From contig OZ022256.1 in the NCBI GenBank assembly GCA_963978905.1, forward strand, positions 25,507,426 to 25,571,425: 64,000 nucleotides of DNA, given 5' to 3'. Each line of letters starts with the position of its first letter. Position 1 is the stretch's first letter. The stretch is from Trichostrongylus colubriformis (Eukaryota > Nematoda > Chromadorea > Rhabditida > Trichostrongylidae). The notes beneath the pieces were generated by a model. It was given only the letters and a program-made list of their open reading frames with translations. It ran no database searches and had not been told where the DNA came from. Position numbers and translations under genes: made by a program. Of the stretch, positions 1 through 9,372 are shown one piece after another.

Positions 1-10
1 CACAGGAACA

Positions 11-66
11 CACGTCACAGCTGTATTTCATAATCCAATCTCGCACAGGTATAGCTGTGCGTCTTT
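11..66 (+). promoter_or_regulatory. conserved upstream block of SL RNA gene 1
   Basis: The 56 bases before the leader are nearly identical to those before gene 2 (421-476), including CTGTATTTCA and the run TCGCACAGGTATAGCTGTGC just upstream of the start. Nematode SL RNA genes are driven by a proximal sequence element about 50 bp upstream, so this is the expected place for it. The element itself is inferred from position and conservation. Confidence 0.55.
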
Positions 67-165
67 GGTTTAATTACCCAAGTTTGAGGTACTTTTAGGA
101 TCCGGCCCAATCAATGTTGCGGTCAGCCAAATTTTGGAAACCTCTCCGGTAAGAAGAGAACAAAT
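67..165 (+). ncRNA. spliced leader (SL1-type) RNA gene 1
   Basis: Bases 67-88 match the canonical 22-nt nematode SL1 leader exactly, beginning GGTTTAATTACCCAAG and ending TTTGAG, followed at once by the splice donor GT at 89-90. About 40 nt downstream lies an Sm-type site, AAATTTTGG (129-137), then a short hairpin region CTCTCC...AGAG (142-158). This order (leader, GT, Sm site, terminal stem) is that of SL RNA, the small nuclear RNA that donates its leader to the 5' ends of pre-mRNAs by trans-splicing. The length of roughly 95-100 nt fits the family. The terminal stem is weaker here than in gene 2. The 3' end is approximate. Confidence 0.93.
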
Positions 166-420
166 ACACCTACGGCATTTCAAAATCTGTTGCAGCAAAC
201 TATATCTGCCGCAACAGTTCAGTCAGTATTCTCGAAATCTCCACAAAGATGTTGAGAATACGTAGAATTCTGAACTGTGATTGCTTTCAGTTTCAGCATA
301 TTTTCGTGATTTCGAAATTACTAAAGATTGGTTTATATGAAATTTTGAGAAGTAGAATCAAGCAGATAGAAAAAACATTTTTTCTGACGAACCACCCTGC
401 CACATAAATGCACAGGATTA

Positions 421-476
421 CACGTCGCAGCTGTATTTCACAATCCAATCTCGCACAGGTATAGCTGTGCGTCTTT
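421..476 (+). promoter_or_regulatory. conserved upstream block of SL RNA gene 2
   Basis: Same block as at 11-66, with only a few substitutions (for example GTCGCAG for GTCACAG). It ends directly at the first G of the second leader, so gene 2 keeps a complete upstream region and could be transcribed. Confidence 0.5.
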
Positions 477-575
477 GGTTTAATTGCCCAAGTCTGAGGT
501 ACTTTTGAGATCCGACCCAATCAAGGTTGCGGTCAGCTAATTTTTGGAAACCTCTCCGGAAAGGAGACAACAAAA
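477..575 (+). ncRNA. variant spliced leader RNA gene 2
   Basis: Second copy, 410 bp from the first. The leader (477-498) differs from canonical SL1 at two places: leader position 10 is G instead of A, and position 18 is C instead of T. The donor GT (499-500) is kept, the Sm site is the better consensus AATTTTTGG (539-547), and the last hairpin is strong (TCTCC-GGAA-AGGAGA, about 552-567). It may be a functional leader variant or a decaying copy; the intact Sm site and hairpin favour a stable RNA. Confidence 0.85.
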
Positions 576-682
576 CCCACAGCATGTGAAATCTGTTGCA
601 ACAAACTGTATCTTTCGCAACACTTGAGTCAATATTCTCGAAATGCCCCAAAAAGATGTTGACGTTGCGAATACGTAGAATT

Positions 683-875
683 CTGACAACGACTAGAAAC
701 CACGATCACAATCCACAACCCACAAAATCGTCTTTCTGGCTCTGAGTAAGCCTAACAGCTTCAGTATTAAGCAACAAAACAGAATAACATCACACATTAG
801 AAGGCAAAATACATTTCAACAGTACTACAATAACATGAAGGTATACAGTAAAGCAGGATACACAATGATATTGCA
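683..875 (-). repeat. left LTR (3' LTR) of gypsy-type element
   Basis: Matches parts of 5234-5595: shared blocks include CACAACCCACAAAATCGTCT at the left and CAACATCACACATTA / AATAACATGA-like runs at the right. Compared with the right LTR this copy lacks about 170 bp in the middle. It begins TGACAACGAC and ends near TTGCA, consistent with TG...CA ends. Confidence 0.75.
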
Positions 876-1029
876 TGCCCGTCAACCAGATAGAGGCGTC
901 CCGACTCCTTTCATCTTGCTGTCCCTATGACAGTGCTTCCCGTATCACCACGGAACTATCTAATTTCCCCTTCTCGTAGAAACAATGCTGGACTCTGCGT
1001 TGAGTGGCTCAAGTGTCTGTCATGGGAGT

Positions 1030-3300
1030 TTCTGCTGAGGGTTGCAATTAATGTGGCAGAGACATTCTCTGCACCCTTACGACCATTTAGTAAAATCGCG
1101 CTTCATGGTCTCTCTAAGCAAACTTTTCAACAACTGACGGACAGTTTCCTCGGACCGAAATGTCCTGCCAGACAGACTTGGGTGTGCTTCTTTGAAGATG
1201 GAACCACTCTGCGCAAGGAGCAGTTTTCCGGTAGTGCCAAGTATCTGTGATCAACCACGAAGTCCGCCACTTTGGACCTCTGAGGGATCTCTGGGATAGC
1301 TACTTCCCGATCCGGATTTCCAATTTCCAGGTTCGCCATAGTCTCGGTGAGGTTCTATCGAAGTTCTGTGGTCCATTCGGGCTATTCCACCACTGCAGCG
1401 ACAATGAGTTCAATGAAAATCGCATCCTTACTGTCGCTTACCACAGTTTAAACGACACCGACTCAAGGCGTCTGCCATACGGTTTGCTGCCCCTTCAGGT
1501 AAATGATCTTGAAATTGTATTTCTGAAGCTCCACTGCCATTGCCCATCTGAGCATTCGTGTAGACACATTGGTCCTTTCGAAAACTGCGGTCAAAGCTTG
1601 GAGGTCACTATATACCCCAACAAGAAGTCCGTAAGGGGTCCGTACACAAGCATGTGAAGCTTTCCTAACGTTAAGGCGACTGCCAAACCTTTCAGGTCAG
1701 TGATGATAGTTACCCTCACATCGTGACTGCCCCTTCGAGGCGAAGAACACGGGGTGAAGGAATCCATCTTGCCCTTCCTGGTTTAAGATCCCAATACGGC
1801 TCCAAGACTTCGGAAATTTGCATCAGCGTAAATTTTGAAGGGCCATCTGCCACTTCTCGCTGCCTCAAAATCCGGCAGGGGCCAGCAATGGGGCTTGCCC
1901 AATGAGTGACTTCAGCTTGTTAACTCAACATGGTATCCCATTTGAACAGCGCTTTCTCTGAGGTCATCTCGTGAAGCGGGGCAGCCATCTTCGAGAATCC
2001 CAATACGAATTTCCTGTAGTCTGAACACATCCCAGAAACGTTCGAAGGTCCCAGCGCGACTGTGGTAAGGTAAAGTTTTTGATCGCTTCCACCTTCGCTG
2101 GATTCATGTGCAACCCGTCGAGGTCCATAACACGACCAAGAAATTCCACCTTCCTTTCCAATAACACGCACTTCCTTGGGTTTGGCCTGAGGTGTGCCTT
2201 TGCCAATTTTCAGAAAACCTGTTTAGGGAACTGAAATTGCCTATCTACTGTTTCTTTTGCCACTATTATATCATCCAGGTGACGAAAAACGTCATCTCCA
2301 AACACCGACCCCAGAACAATATGCATTAGCCGCTGAGACACCGCCGTTGAAGACGCGAGACCAAAGGAAAACACACAAAACTGGTATATTCCCTCGGTGG
2401 TCGTGAAGGCTGATTTCTCCTTTGCGTCCTTTGATAGACTTATCTGTCAAAATCCGGATGATAAGTCCAGGGTGAAGAAATACCCTCTGCCCTTTAGACT
2501 TAGCAGGATTGCGTCGATAGTTTTCAACGGGTGGCTATCAGTTTCAATCAGCTGGTTGACTTCTCGAGAGTCAACACAGAATCTAAGCGATCCGTCTCTC
2601 TTTTGAACCAAAACTATAGGTGACGCCCAGCTCGATTTACTGGTTCAATGCAGATCAGTGAGTATCCGTCTGAGCTCCACCCTGGTGGCTAATGCTACCG
2701 GGCGAGCTTTTCCCTTATTGGTGATGCACCCGCGGTATCAATATTATTATCCACCAATGAAGTCTGGGTGAGCTCTTGGTCGCTCACAGCAAAGACATGG
2801 GCATATTGCTTGACCAAATTGCCAAACTCATGGCTGTCCTCTTCACTCGTCCTGTTATCGTGGATTGACTTTGGCAATCTTACTCTCGATCTGCTGGTAA
2901 ATGTATCGTGCGTTGTAACATGTCTGCGGAGTACTTCACCGGTGCAGCGTTCACTATTTCCGCGAGCTCAAATGCGCCCACCTTCTCCCCAATTCGGAAA
3001 ATCTTTGCTCCTGCAAAGGTATCTGTCATCGGCAGCTCCACTGTCTCATTTTCTTCACAAGTACAGCGAAGTCTTTGGTTTCGTTCTCTGAAGGGTTCGA
3101 CATCTGAGAACACGTTTTTTTACGGGGATGACCTCTTTTGTGCTCCAGTCAGAGTATTCGCCGATGGAGTAGTGGTTCTTCTGCTGAGTGAGATCGTTGT
3201 TCAGCTGCCGGAGCGCATTGGTACCAAGAACCATCATACCGTTCCTTCCAGACATGGCGAACACGGCGATACGTTGGTTCCTGCCGTTAATTGGCTAGAA
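1030..3300 (-). pseudogene. pol remnant: protease-RT-RNase H-integrase start
   Basis: Decayed frames on -. Around 3055-3264 a piece reading GTNALRQLNND fits the end of a retropepsin region. RT runs about 2700-1970: a piece with FTLDLSSGF (near 2460), then FGLASSTAVSQRLMHIVLG (near 2350-2310), then HLDD in place of the catalytic YxDD (near 2270-2281), then the thumb-like FLGRVMDLDGLHMNP piece (2140-2090). RNase H keeps FKIYADANF (near 1830) and the diagnostic end motif RMADALSR (1458-1481). Integrase keeps only the N-terminal zinc-binding-like segment ending LAGHFGPRKL (near 1150). Stops interrupt all of these. The H in HLDD would probably impair polymerase activity. Confidence 0.85.
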
Positions 3301-3329
3301 TGTTGGCCTTATCGCACGCTTGAAAGACA

Positions 3330-5010
3330 TTTCGTGCCCGAGGTGTCAAACAACTGATCCAAAGGGATCTCGTCCACATCGTCGTCTAGGTCGAATAATG
3401 TCTTCCAAGCTGACTGATATTTGTATTGGTATGATACCGATTCGAAAGCCTGTGTCCAACAACATTGTGCGTGACATCTCCAACAGATGCACCTCCGCAG
3501 TTCACTGCTCTCCCACCAGGTCGCACTCACTTTTGGCTTTCACTGCGCCACATACCCACTTTGGTGCGGTGAATAGTCTTGCCGTTCCTGCTTGTGGATC
3601 TGTTTTTGCATCCTTTCCTGTGGCGACCTGGCTTTTTTTGATACCATGCACTCTTTTTGAGATGATCTTGTTTATTGCTGTTGTGCACCTCACAGCGTGT
3701 CTACTCAACTCCCTTTTCGTCAAGGTCTCTTCTGCACTGGGTGTGGGTTCTGGTGTTGCTATAGGGTTTGAACCACTTGTAGCCTAATGGTCTGCCCTGT
3801 GCCTCTCGCCTTCTTGAGGATTTTGACCATAGCCATCCGAAACATTTCGCATTGCTGCGGCGACTTCTCTATTCTTTTTACACCTCTCTGCCATGGTCTT
3901 CACCATGTAATCCGCCAGTTTCTTGAAAGCGATCTCCATCGTTGTGGAAAGTTGGAGATGCTCAGGCCGGTTCGTTGGCTGTCTCACCAGCTCTCCAGCC
4001 CTTGAGCCTTTTCCACTCCAGGCAATACCTTGTCACATCCCCTGTCTTTTCAAGGCGTTTTAGATCCATGTATGCTTTTATTTGAGCCGCGGAATTGTTT
4101 TGTCTGAACTTCGTGCGTAATGCTTCCTTAAAATCATCAAAGCTCCATTCTCTTAACTGGTAATGCTTTTGCTACAGCCTTTGCATACCGTTCAACTTTG
4201 GCAGGAACAACTGGACGAATAAATCATCTCTTGACCCAAGGTTCCGACATTTTATCGTAAATCTCATGATGAAGTCCTCAAGTTTTTGTCCTCGGGCATC
4301 CTTATACACCTCTACTTCGGATAAGGTCATAGCAGCGAATATGGAACCTATGGCGCTATCAAAACGAGAAGAGCCACCTTGGCTTTCGCACCGTATCGAC
4401 GACGGTGGCCTCGAGTCCGCTGTCCTCGGCTTGAATCCTGTCGTCTCTTCTAGCTGCAAGTTTGCAGGCTCGGATTTATTTCTATGGGTAACACGTCTAC
4501 CGTTCCTACCATAAGCGTCAGCTATTAGATGAGAATTATGATGGTACTCGACATTACCGAAGTCATTGGTATTCAGCTGCTCGTATACGATCGGCCTCTT
4601 GCTGTCTCCATGTGCTTCATACCGAGCTTCCTGCAAGTGTAATGCATCAGTACGCTGAACTTGTTCGTCAACTCTGTGCTATTCCAAAGTGTCCTCCACC
4701 TACAATGGGAATACCCTGCTGGGCTTCTACACTTGACACCGACGCGCACGCCTTTCGCACCACGCCTTTCACAGTGTGAGTTCCCGTTCCCCACTCTTTC
4801 AGCTGCTCAAGCTCTTTCTCGATGAGAATGCATTCCTCATCTATCCTTGAGCTTGCCATCTCTACCAGCTGTTCAGTGGACCTCGCAGAAACTCCCTGTG
4901 CTACCTGTGCGAGTATCTCTCGCAGAACTGACAGCCTATCCGCAATGAATTCCGCTGAAGCACGCACCTGCTGCACGTCTGTTTCAGCGATCTTATTCAC
5001 CTTTTTCACA
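3330..5010 (-). pseudogene. gag remnant of the gypsy-type element
   Basis: Frames at 4172-4636 and 4668-5009 on - lie upstream of protease in the element's orientation. One contains KLEDFIMRFTIKCRNLG, which resembles the conserved capsid segment of gypsy gag proteins; the other is rich in charged, probably helical sequence. I see no clear CCHC zinc knuckle. Identification rests mainly on position. Confidence 0.55.
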
Positions 5011-5233
5011 AGGTGCTCCAGCGTAGCAGCGAATCCTACACTGACAGTGAGAGCACTCCGACTAAGAAGGTCGACACGCCGTCACGGAAGTGCACGTGAC
5101 CGATAGCTGCCCTTAGTCGGAAGAGTAATCTTCTTTTAAGCGAGATTCGCGCCATAGCCGCTCCGAACGACCTGATAGGCGGGAAATCGATATCTGACCG
5201 TGGGCGATAGGCTATCTCTTCCATAGCCATCGC

Positions 5234-5595
5234 TGAAGACAACGACCAGAAGCCACAACCCACAAAATCGTCTCGGTGGCCCTGAGCAGGCCTTTTGTAG
5301 CCGTCTAAGGAGGCTGTACCGTAGTGGGCTGTGACTCTTCTGCCATTGGTTGGTTGATCATTCACACCGACTGTGACGTCATCAGCCATCCTTGGTTGCT
5401 CGTTATCGATCGCGATTAGCCAAGCCCATCCGTAGCTTCCGGAACGTCCACCATGGATATGAGCCACCGATAACCTCTTTAGTAATGAACAATAAAACAG
5501 ATCAACATCACACATTATAAGGCAGAATACACTTCAACAGTACTGCAATAACATGACAGTATACTATAAGGCAGGACATAATTCAATGATATGAC
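5234..5595 (-). repeat. right LTR (5' LTR) of gypsy-type element
   Basis: The longer LTR (about 360 bp). It shares its first 60 and last 110 bp with the left LTR and carries an extra ~170 bp between them (about 5300-5475). Ends TGAAGACAAC...TGACA are near TG...CA. A primer-binding site should lie just below 5234 on the - strand; I could not recognise it. Confidence 0.7.
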
Positions 5596-6764
5596 AACGT
5601 CATATAGCGGACTCTGCTGATCAAATTCGTAGTAGACGTAGAGAACCTTTGGATGGTGCTCTCCATGTGTACAACCTCAGAATGGTTACAGAGGCACAAG
5701 GAGGTAAGAAGAGTGATAATCGGGAGTAACTCCATCCTTCGCCCAAAAGACGGGTGAATAAAATGAAACTCCAAGTGGCGCAGCGCAGAGACTGGAGCAC
5801 CGGCGATCATTCCCGCAAGAATAGCTTACCTTCTCCAACCACCAGCCGAATTGTGACTGACGATCGTCATCATATTTGTGTTATGGAACCTCATCTTTTT
5901 ACAGAATCAAAGTCTTGGATAGATTTGATGCCTGCGGCAACAATATGCTCCGCGTCTACTAGTCCATTCTTGCCTTTCAACGAAAAATTGGTGTTAATGT
6001 GCACTGAACAATGTGAGACTTGCAAAAGTTTATTCCAGAGACTCAAAAGGCTTATGCAAAATAGGATGCAAAGATCGTTGCAAGAGAATTTTAGAGACTT
6101 ACAGGCGAGCTTTCGGCGCTTAGCGCCTTTCTCAAACCTGAAAAGGTACAAATTAAATCCTATCGAGAGACTCTATTCCGAAGCCGCTCCGGTTAATTTG
6201 TACTGGTAGCGCTTCTCAGTTAATAGAGAGTGAGGTGTCAGGATGAGTTCAAGTACTAAAGTAGTTTTCAATACAGTTGAATGTGCTACCGCTGTGGAGA
6301 AAAAAGGGGAAGCTTTTCAAAAACCTTGAGAATGCAGTGTTTTCGACCTTTGGATTCGACGAGTTTGTAGCTTAAAAGCAAGTAATATTTGGACAGGATT
6401 AACGTGATAATATCCGATAAGGTTGTTGTTACAATAGGTGTACTTCTTATCATTTCTTATCGCAGTCGATATCATGCCTCTCGTACTCGTAAAAGTCGCC
6501 GCTTACCAGCTGGTTGAATCGAGGATGGGTGTGGGCCATCTTGAGACGGTGGCCGTCATCTTATTTACATGTTCCTTACGCGTTAAGCAGCCACCCTCGC
6601 GCCACGGTGATGGCACACGCCTTGCGCTGTGGAAGGGGCTATCTACTCGCTGATGGAACCAAGGTACTCATATTATCGTGAACTGTGCCTTTAAGGCAGC
6701 GTTAAGGGAAAGTCGGACGAAAAGTAAAAGAAGTAGTGAATGTGAAAGTCGAGATGCCTAGCTG
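5596..6764. other. no recognisable gene
   Basis: Open frames at 5754-6209 (+) and 5891-6151 (-) overlap on opposite strands. Neither shows a family signature nor a convincing splice structure. No repeat shared with the rest of the window was seen here. Confidence 0.5.
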
Positions 6765-6894
6765 GGTCAAGCCTTCGTTGAGGAATCCTCAGCAGGGGGT
6801 CGTATTTGGTCCGCTAGGAGGAGGGGGTCGTAATCGTTGAGGTAAGCAGTGATTAACAGAATTTCTCACGCTGAGGGTCTAAAGTGTGAGGGGA

Positions 6895-7085
6895 ATTGTG
6901 ATGGTTTTTATGCCTCACGAGCTTTCAAGTGGAACCTTAATTCGTGGCCCAACGTTTCGACTGTTTCGTCTTCTTCAGAGGCCTGAAGATGGCTTGAAGC
7001 TCTTGATTTGTCAAGTACTCGAACAAGCGCCTCCTCCCCTCTAGCGTTTCCGACATCATTTCGGGGAAGCTCCCGAACAACTCAG
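6895..7085 (-). repeat. inverted pLTR, left
   Basis: Reverse complement of 7843-8033 at roughly 90% by eye; shared runs include CAAGTACTCGAACAAGCGCC and CGACATCATTTCGGGGAAGC. The segment TTTCGACTGTTTCGTCTTCTTCAG (6955-6978) is the complement of the ribozyme-like core described for the right copy. Confidence 0.8.
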
Positions 7086-7206
7086 TAAAGCAATTCAGTA
7101 TTAGTCTCATGCTGGTCTACAACGGCACATATCACGTCATGAAAAGCTACCCTTATGCCTTCCATTTATCTCAGATAATGTTACTGCTACAATACAACGT
7201 CGTATT

Positions 7207-7692
7207 GTGCGAACACAGTTACAAGATGATGTCGTGTTAGTGAATATTCCTAAACACAACATTAAACGTCAACTTGTTCGCAACAGACTGTACGATAGGC
7301 AGTGCATGACTCCAAACTGCATTACCTGCCCATATGGTAAGCCAGGAGATTGCGAGAAAACGGGAGTAATTTATCAGCTAGAATGTAGGGCCTGTAATAG
7401 CACTTATATTGGGGAAACAGGAAGGGCACTAGCTATTTGCGTTAAAGAGCACCTAGCTGGGAAAAGGCGTGATATCATTACCACCCAACTTGGCAAGCAT
7501 AAAATTGAGGAGCACAGTGGGAACGAATTTGACGTTAAGTGTACGATCTTGGCGTTCGAGACGGAAATTTCATCAAGGAAAGTGTTGGGATCATTCTGGA
7601 TCTTCGCAAGAAATCCACGAATGAATAACTGCAATGAGTGTTTGTCTATTACAAATGATCTTTTGCCTTTCGTATTTGAATGCGAGCTATAG
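7207..7692 (+). CDS. GIY-YIG endonuclease domain ORF of Penelope-like element
   Basis: A 161-aa frame. Its N-terminal third has a Cys cluster (CMTPNCITCPYG near residue 35, then LECRACNSTYIGETGR near residue 55-70). GVIYQL...TYIGETGR is the GIY-YIG pair; the downstream RVKEH-like helix is VKEHLAGKRR, and the later FWIFARNPRMNN segment fits the family's C-terminal strand and helix. In complete Penelope elements this domain follows the reverse transcriptase and nicks target DNA; no RT precedes it here. The Cys-rich linker before GIY-YIG is known in Penelope proteins. The start is arbitrary, since the frame is truncated upstream. Related to the second copy at 41332-41670. Probably not expressed as a host gene. 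Confidence 0.8.
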   Translation: MRTQLQDDVVLVNIPKHNIKRQLVRNRLYDRQCMTPNCITCPYGKPGDCEKTGVIYQLECRACNSTYIGETGRALAICVKEHLAGKRRDIITTQLGKHKIEEHSGNEFDVKCTILAFETEISSRKVLGSFWIFARNPRMNNCNECLSITNDLLPFVFECEL

Positions 7693-7842
7693 TATGGATG
7701 ACGTGCATGACAACATCATGTCATGCGGCTTTGAGACTCAAGTAGGTCTCATTCACTCATGCTAACATTAGTTACTGTGCCTGTGAGCTCACGCTCGCTA
7801 CAAGCGGTGGAACCATCGGTGAGTTTCTTGTGCTGCTACTGA

Positions 7843-8069
7843 GTTGTTCGAGAGCTTCCCCGAAATGATGTCGGAAACGATAGAGGGGAGGAGGCGCTTG
7901 TTCGAGTACTTGACAAATCAAGAGCTTCAAGCTATCTTCAGGCCTCTGAAGAAGATGAAACGGTCGAAACGTTGGGCCACGAATAAAGGTCCCACTTAAA
8001 AACCTCGTGTGGCATAACATCACAACCGACAAGTAATGCCGAGGTTACAAGAAGAGAGAACTTGGAGAC
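7843..8069 (+). repeat. pLTR, right, with hammerhead-like core
   Basis: Carries CTGAAGA (7946-7952), a 13-base spacer, then GAAAC (7966-7970), the spacing of a CUGANGA...GAAA hammerhead core. Hammerhead motifs are reported in Penelope pLTRs. Stem II is poor here, so activity is doubtful. Confidence 0.6.
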
Positions 8070-8654
8070 TGTAAGGGGAGAAATGATATAACTGATTTAC
8101 TGGGCTCGAACCCGAAACTAGTTTAACTCGATCATCATGGAAACCTCATGCATGGCGCGATCCTCAACGAAGCCAACCAATGTCAATGACCCTTTCATTG
8201 GTCCGCTGACACCGAATTCACGTACAGATACACCTCCGAAATTTACCACTAGCCGTGGGAAGCGGCATCTATCCAAGGGTATCACCGTAGATGAATACTC
8301 CAAAAACTATGGGATGAAAACGAAAATCGGCTGATATGGACTTCTTTCATTTCTTACTACGATTGCAAGTACGTAACCAGGTGTTAGCGGCCACTATGCG
8401 GATCGGAAACACGTTTGTATTCATTAAGAATGTGGATGAAATCCTCATGCATGGCGCATCCCACAGAGAAGCTGACCGACGCTTTCTCCCACTAGGCCTT
8501 TAAGAGCGAAATATGCATACTAGAGAAATTTCAGTAACAAAGAATCAATTTTTTGGAAGAATCTTGGGAAGATCTCGCAAATTTACGGAAAAAACTTTAT
8601 AATTGGCTTCCTAAATTTTTCTATCTCTTTTTGAAGATATGGCATGGTTTAGGT

Positions 8655-9372
8655 ACAGGGTCAAGCCTCCGGGGAGGAATCCTCAACAGGGGGTCGTATT
8701 TGATCCGCTAGGAGGGGGGATCGTAATCGTTGAGGTGGGCAGTGATCAACGGAGTTTCTCAGGCTGAGGGTGTAAAGTGTAAGGGGAGAAATGATAAAAC
8801 TAAATAACTGGGTTCGAACCCGAAACTAGTTTAACTCGATCATCATGGAAACCTCATGCATGGCGCAATCCACAACGAAGCCAACCATTGTAAATGAACC
8901 TTTCATTGGTCCGCTGGCACAGAATTCACGTACAGGGACACCTTCGAAATTGACCGATTATCCGTGGGAAGCGGCATCTATCCACGGGTATCACCATGGA
9001 TGAATACTCCAAAAACTATGAGATGAAAAAGAAAATCAGCTGATTTGGACTTCTTTCATATCTGACTACGGTTGCAAGTACGTACTCTGGTGTTAGCGGC
9101 CACTATGCGGATCGGAAACACGTTTGTATTCATTAAGAATGTGGATGAAATCCTCATGCATGGCGCATCCCACAGAAAAGCTGACTGACGCTTCTCGCCT
9201 TCCCACTAGGTCTTCGAGAGCGAAGGATGCATACTAGAGAAATCCGAGTAACAATGAATCGATTTTTCGGAAGAATCGTGGGATGATCTCCCATGATCGA
9301 CGAAAAAAAGGTTCTCTCAACTAGCTTTTCTGAATTTTCCTTGCTTCGTTTTGAAGATATGGCATAGCTCAG
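8655..9372 (+). repeat. ~700-bp repeat, unit B (empty site)
   Basis: Direct copy of unit A without the insertion; it reads straight through GTGTAAGGGGAGAAATGAT at 8777-8795. Ends in TTTTGAAGATATGGCAT, which links it to the following array. Confidence 0.8.

Larger units (their letters stand above)
1..682 (+). repeat. 410-bp tandem repeat carrying SL RNA genes
   Basis: Positions 1-271 and 411-681 align base for base at an exact 410-bp offset, with scattered substitutions. Each unit holds a promoter-like block, a spliced-leader RNA gene and a spacer. The second unit stops at about 682, where the left LTR of the gypsy-type element begins. In Caenorhabditis elegans the SL1 genes lie in a roughly 1-kb repeat with 5S rRNA; I see no 5S sequence in this unit. 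The array probably continues left of the window because position 1 is already inside a unit. Confidence 0.9.
683..5595 (-). mobile_element. degenerate Ty3/gypsy-type LTR retrotransposon
   Basis: Two LTR-like repeats bracket a - strand internal region whose decayed frames read, from high to low coordinate, gag, protease, reverse transcriptase, RNase H and the start of integrase. That order (integrase last) is the Ty3/gypsy order. The coding region has many stops and frameshifts, and the catalytic core of integrase is absent before the left LTR, so the copy cannot act alone. It sits directly against the SL RNA repeat. Nematode gypsy elements of the Cer1 type are the likely relatives, judged from domain order only. 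Confidence 0.85.
6895..8069 (+). mobile_element. Penelope-like element remnant with inverted pLTRs
   Basis: An insert flanked by a ~10-bp near-identical target duplication (TGTGAGGGGA at 6885-6894, TGTAAGGGGA at 8070-8079). Unit B of the host repeat shows the empty site. Both ends carry the same ~190-bp sequence in inverted orientation (6895-7085 and 7843-8069). Between them lies one ORF with a GIY-YIG endonuclease domain. Penelope-like elements encode RT plus GIY-YIG and often end in such pseudo-LTRs, sometimes inverted. Here RT is missing, so this is a 5'-truncated copy. Confidence 0.8.
6765..8650 (+). repeat. ~700-bp repeat, unit A (split by a Penelope-like element)
   Basis: 6765-6894 matches 8655-8785 (shared GGAATCCTCA, AGGGGGTCGTATTTG, CGTAATCGTTGAGGT), and 8070-8650 matches 8785-9370 (shared CGAACCCGAAACTAGTTTAA, GGAAACCTCATGCATGGCGC). 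Between them unit A carries an extra ~1.17 kb, the Penelope-like insertion. Function of the repeat is unknown; no long conserved frame. Confidence 0.8.

Noticed and set aside
5754..6209. A 151-codon + frame
   Set aside because: No recognisable domain, overlaps an open frame on the other strand, no splice or promoter support.
8815..8830. GGGTTCGAACCC as a tRNA B box
   Set aside because: The motif is a palindrome, and no acceptor stem, A box or cloverleaf could be placed around it.
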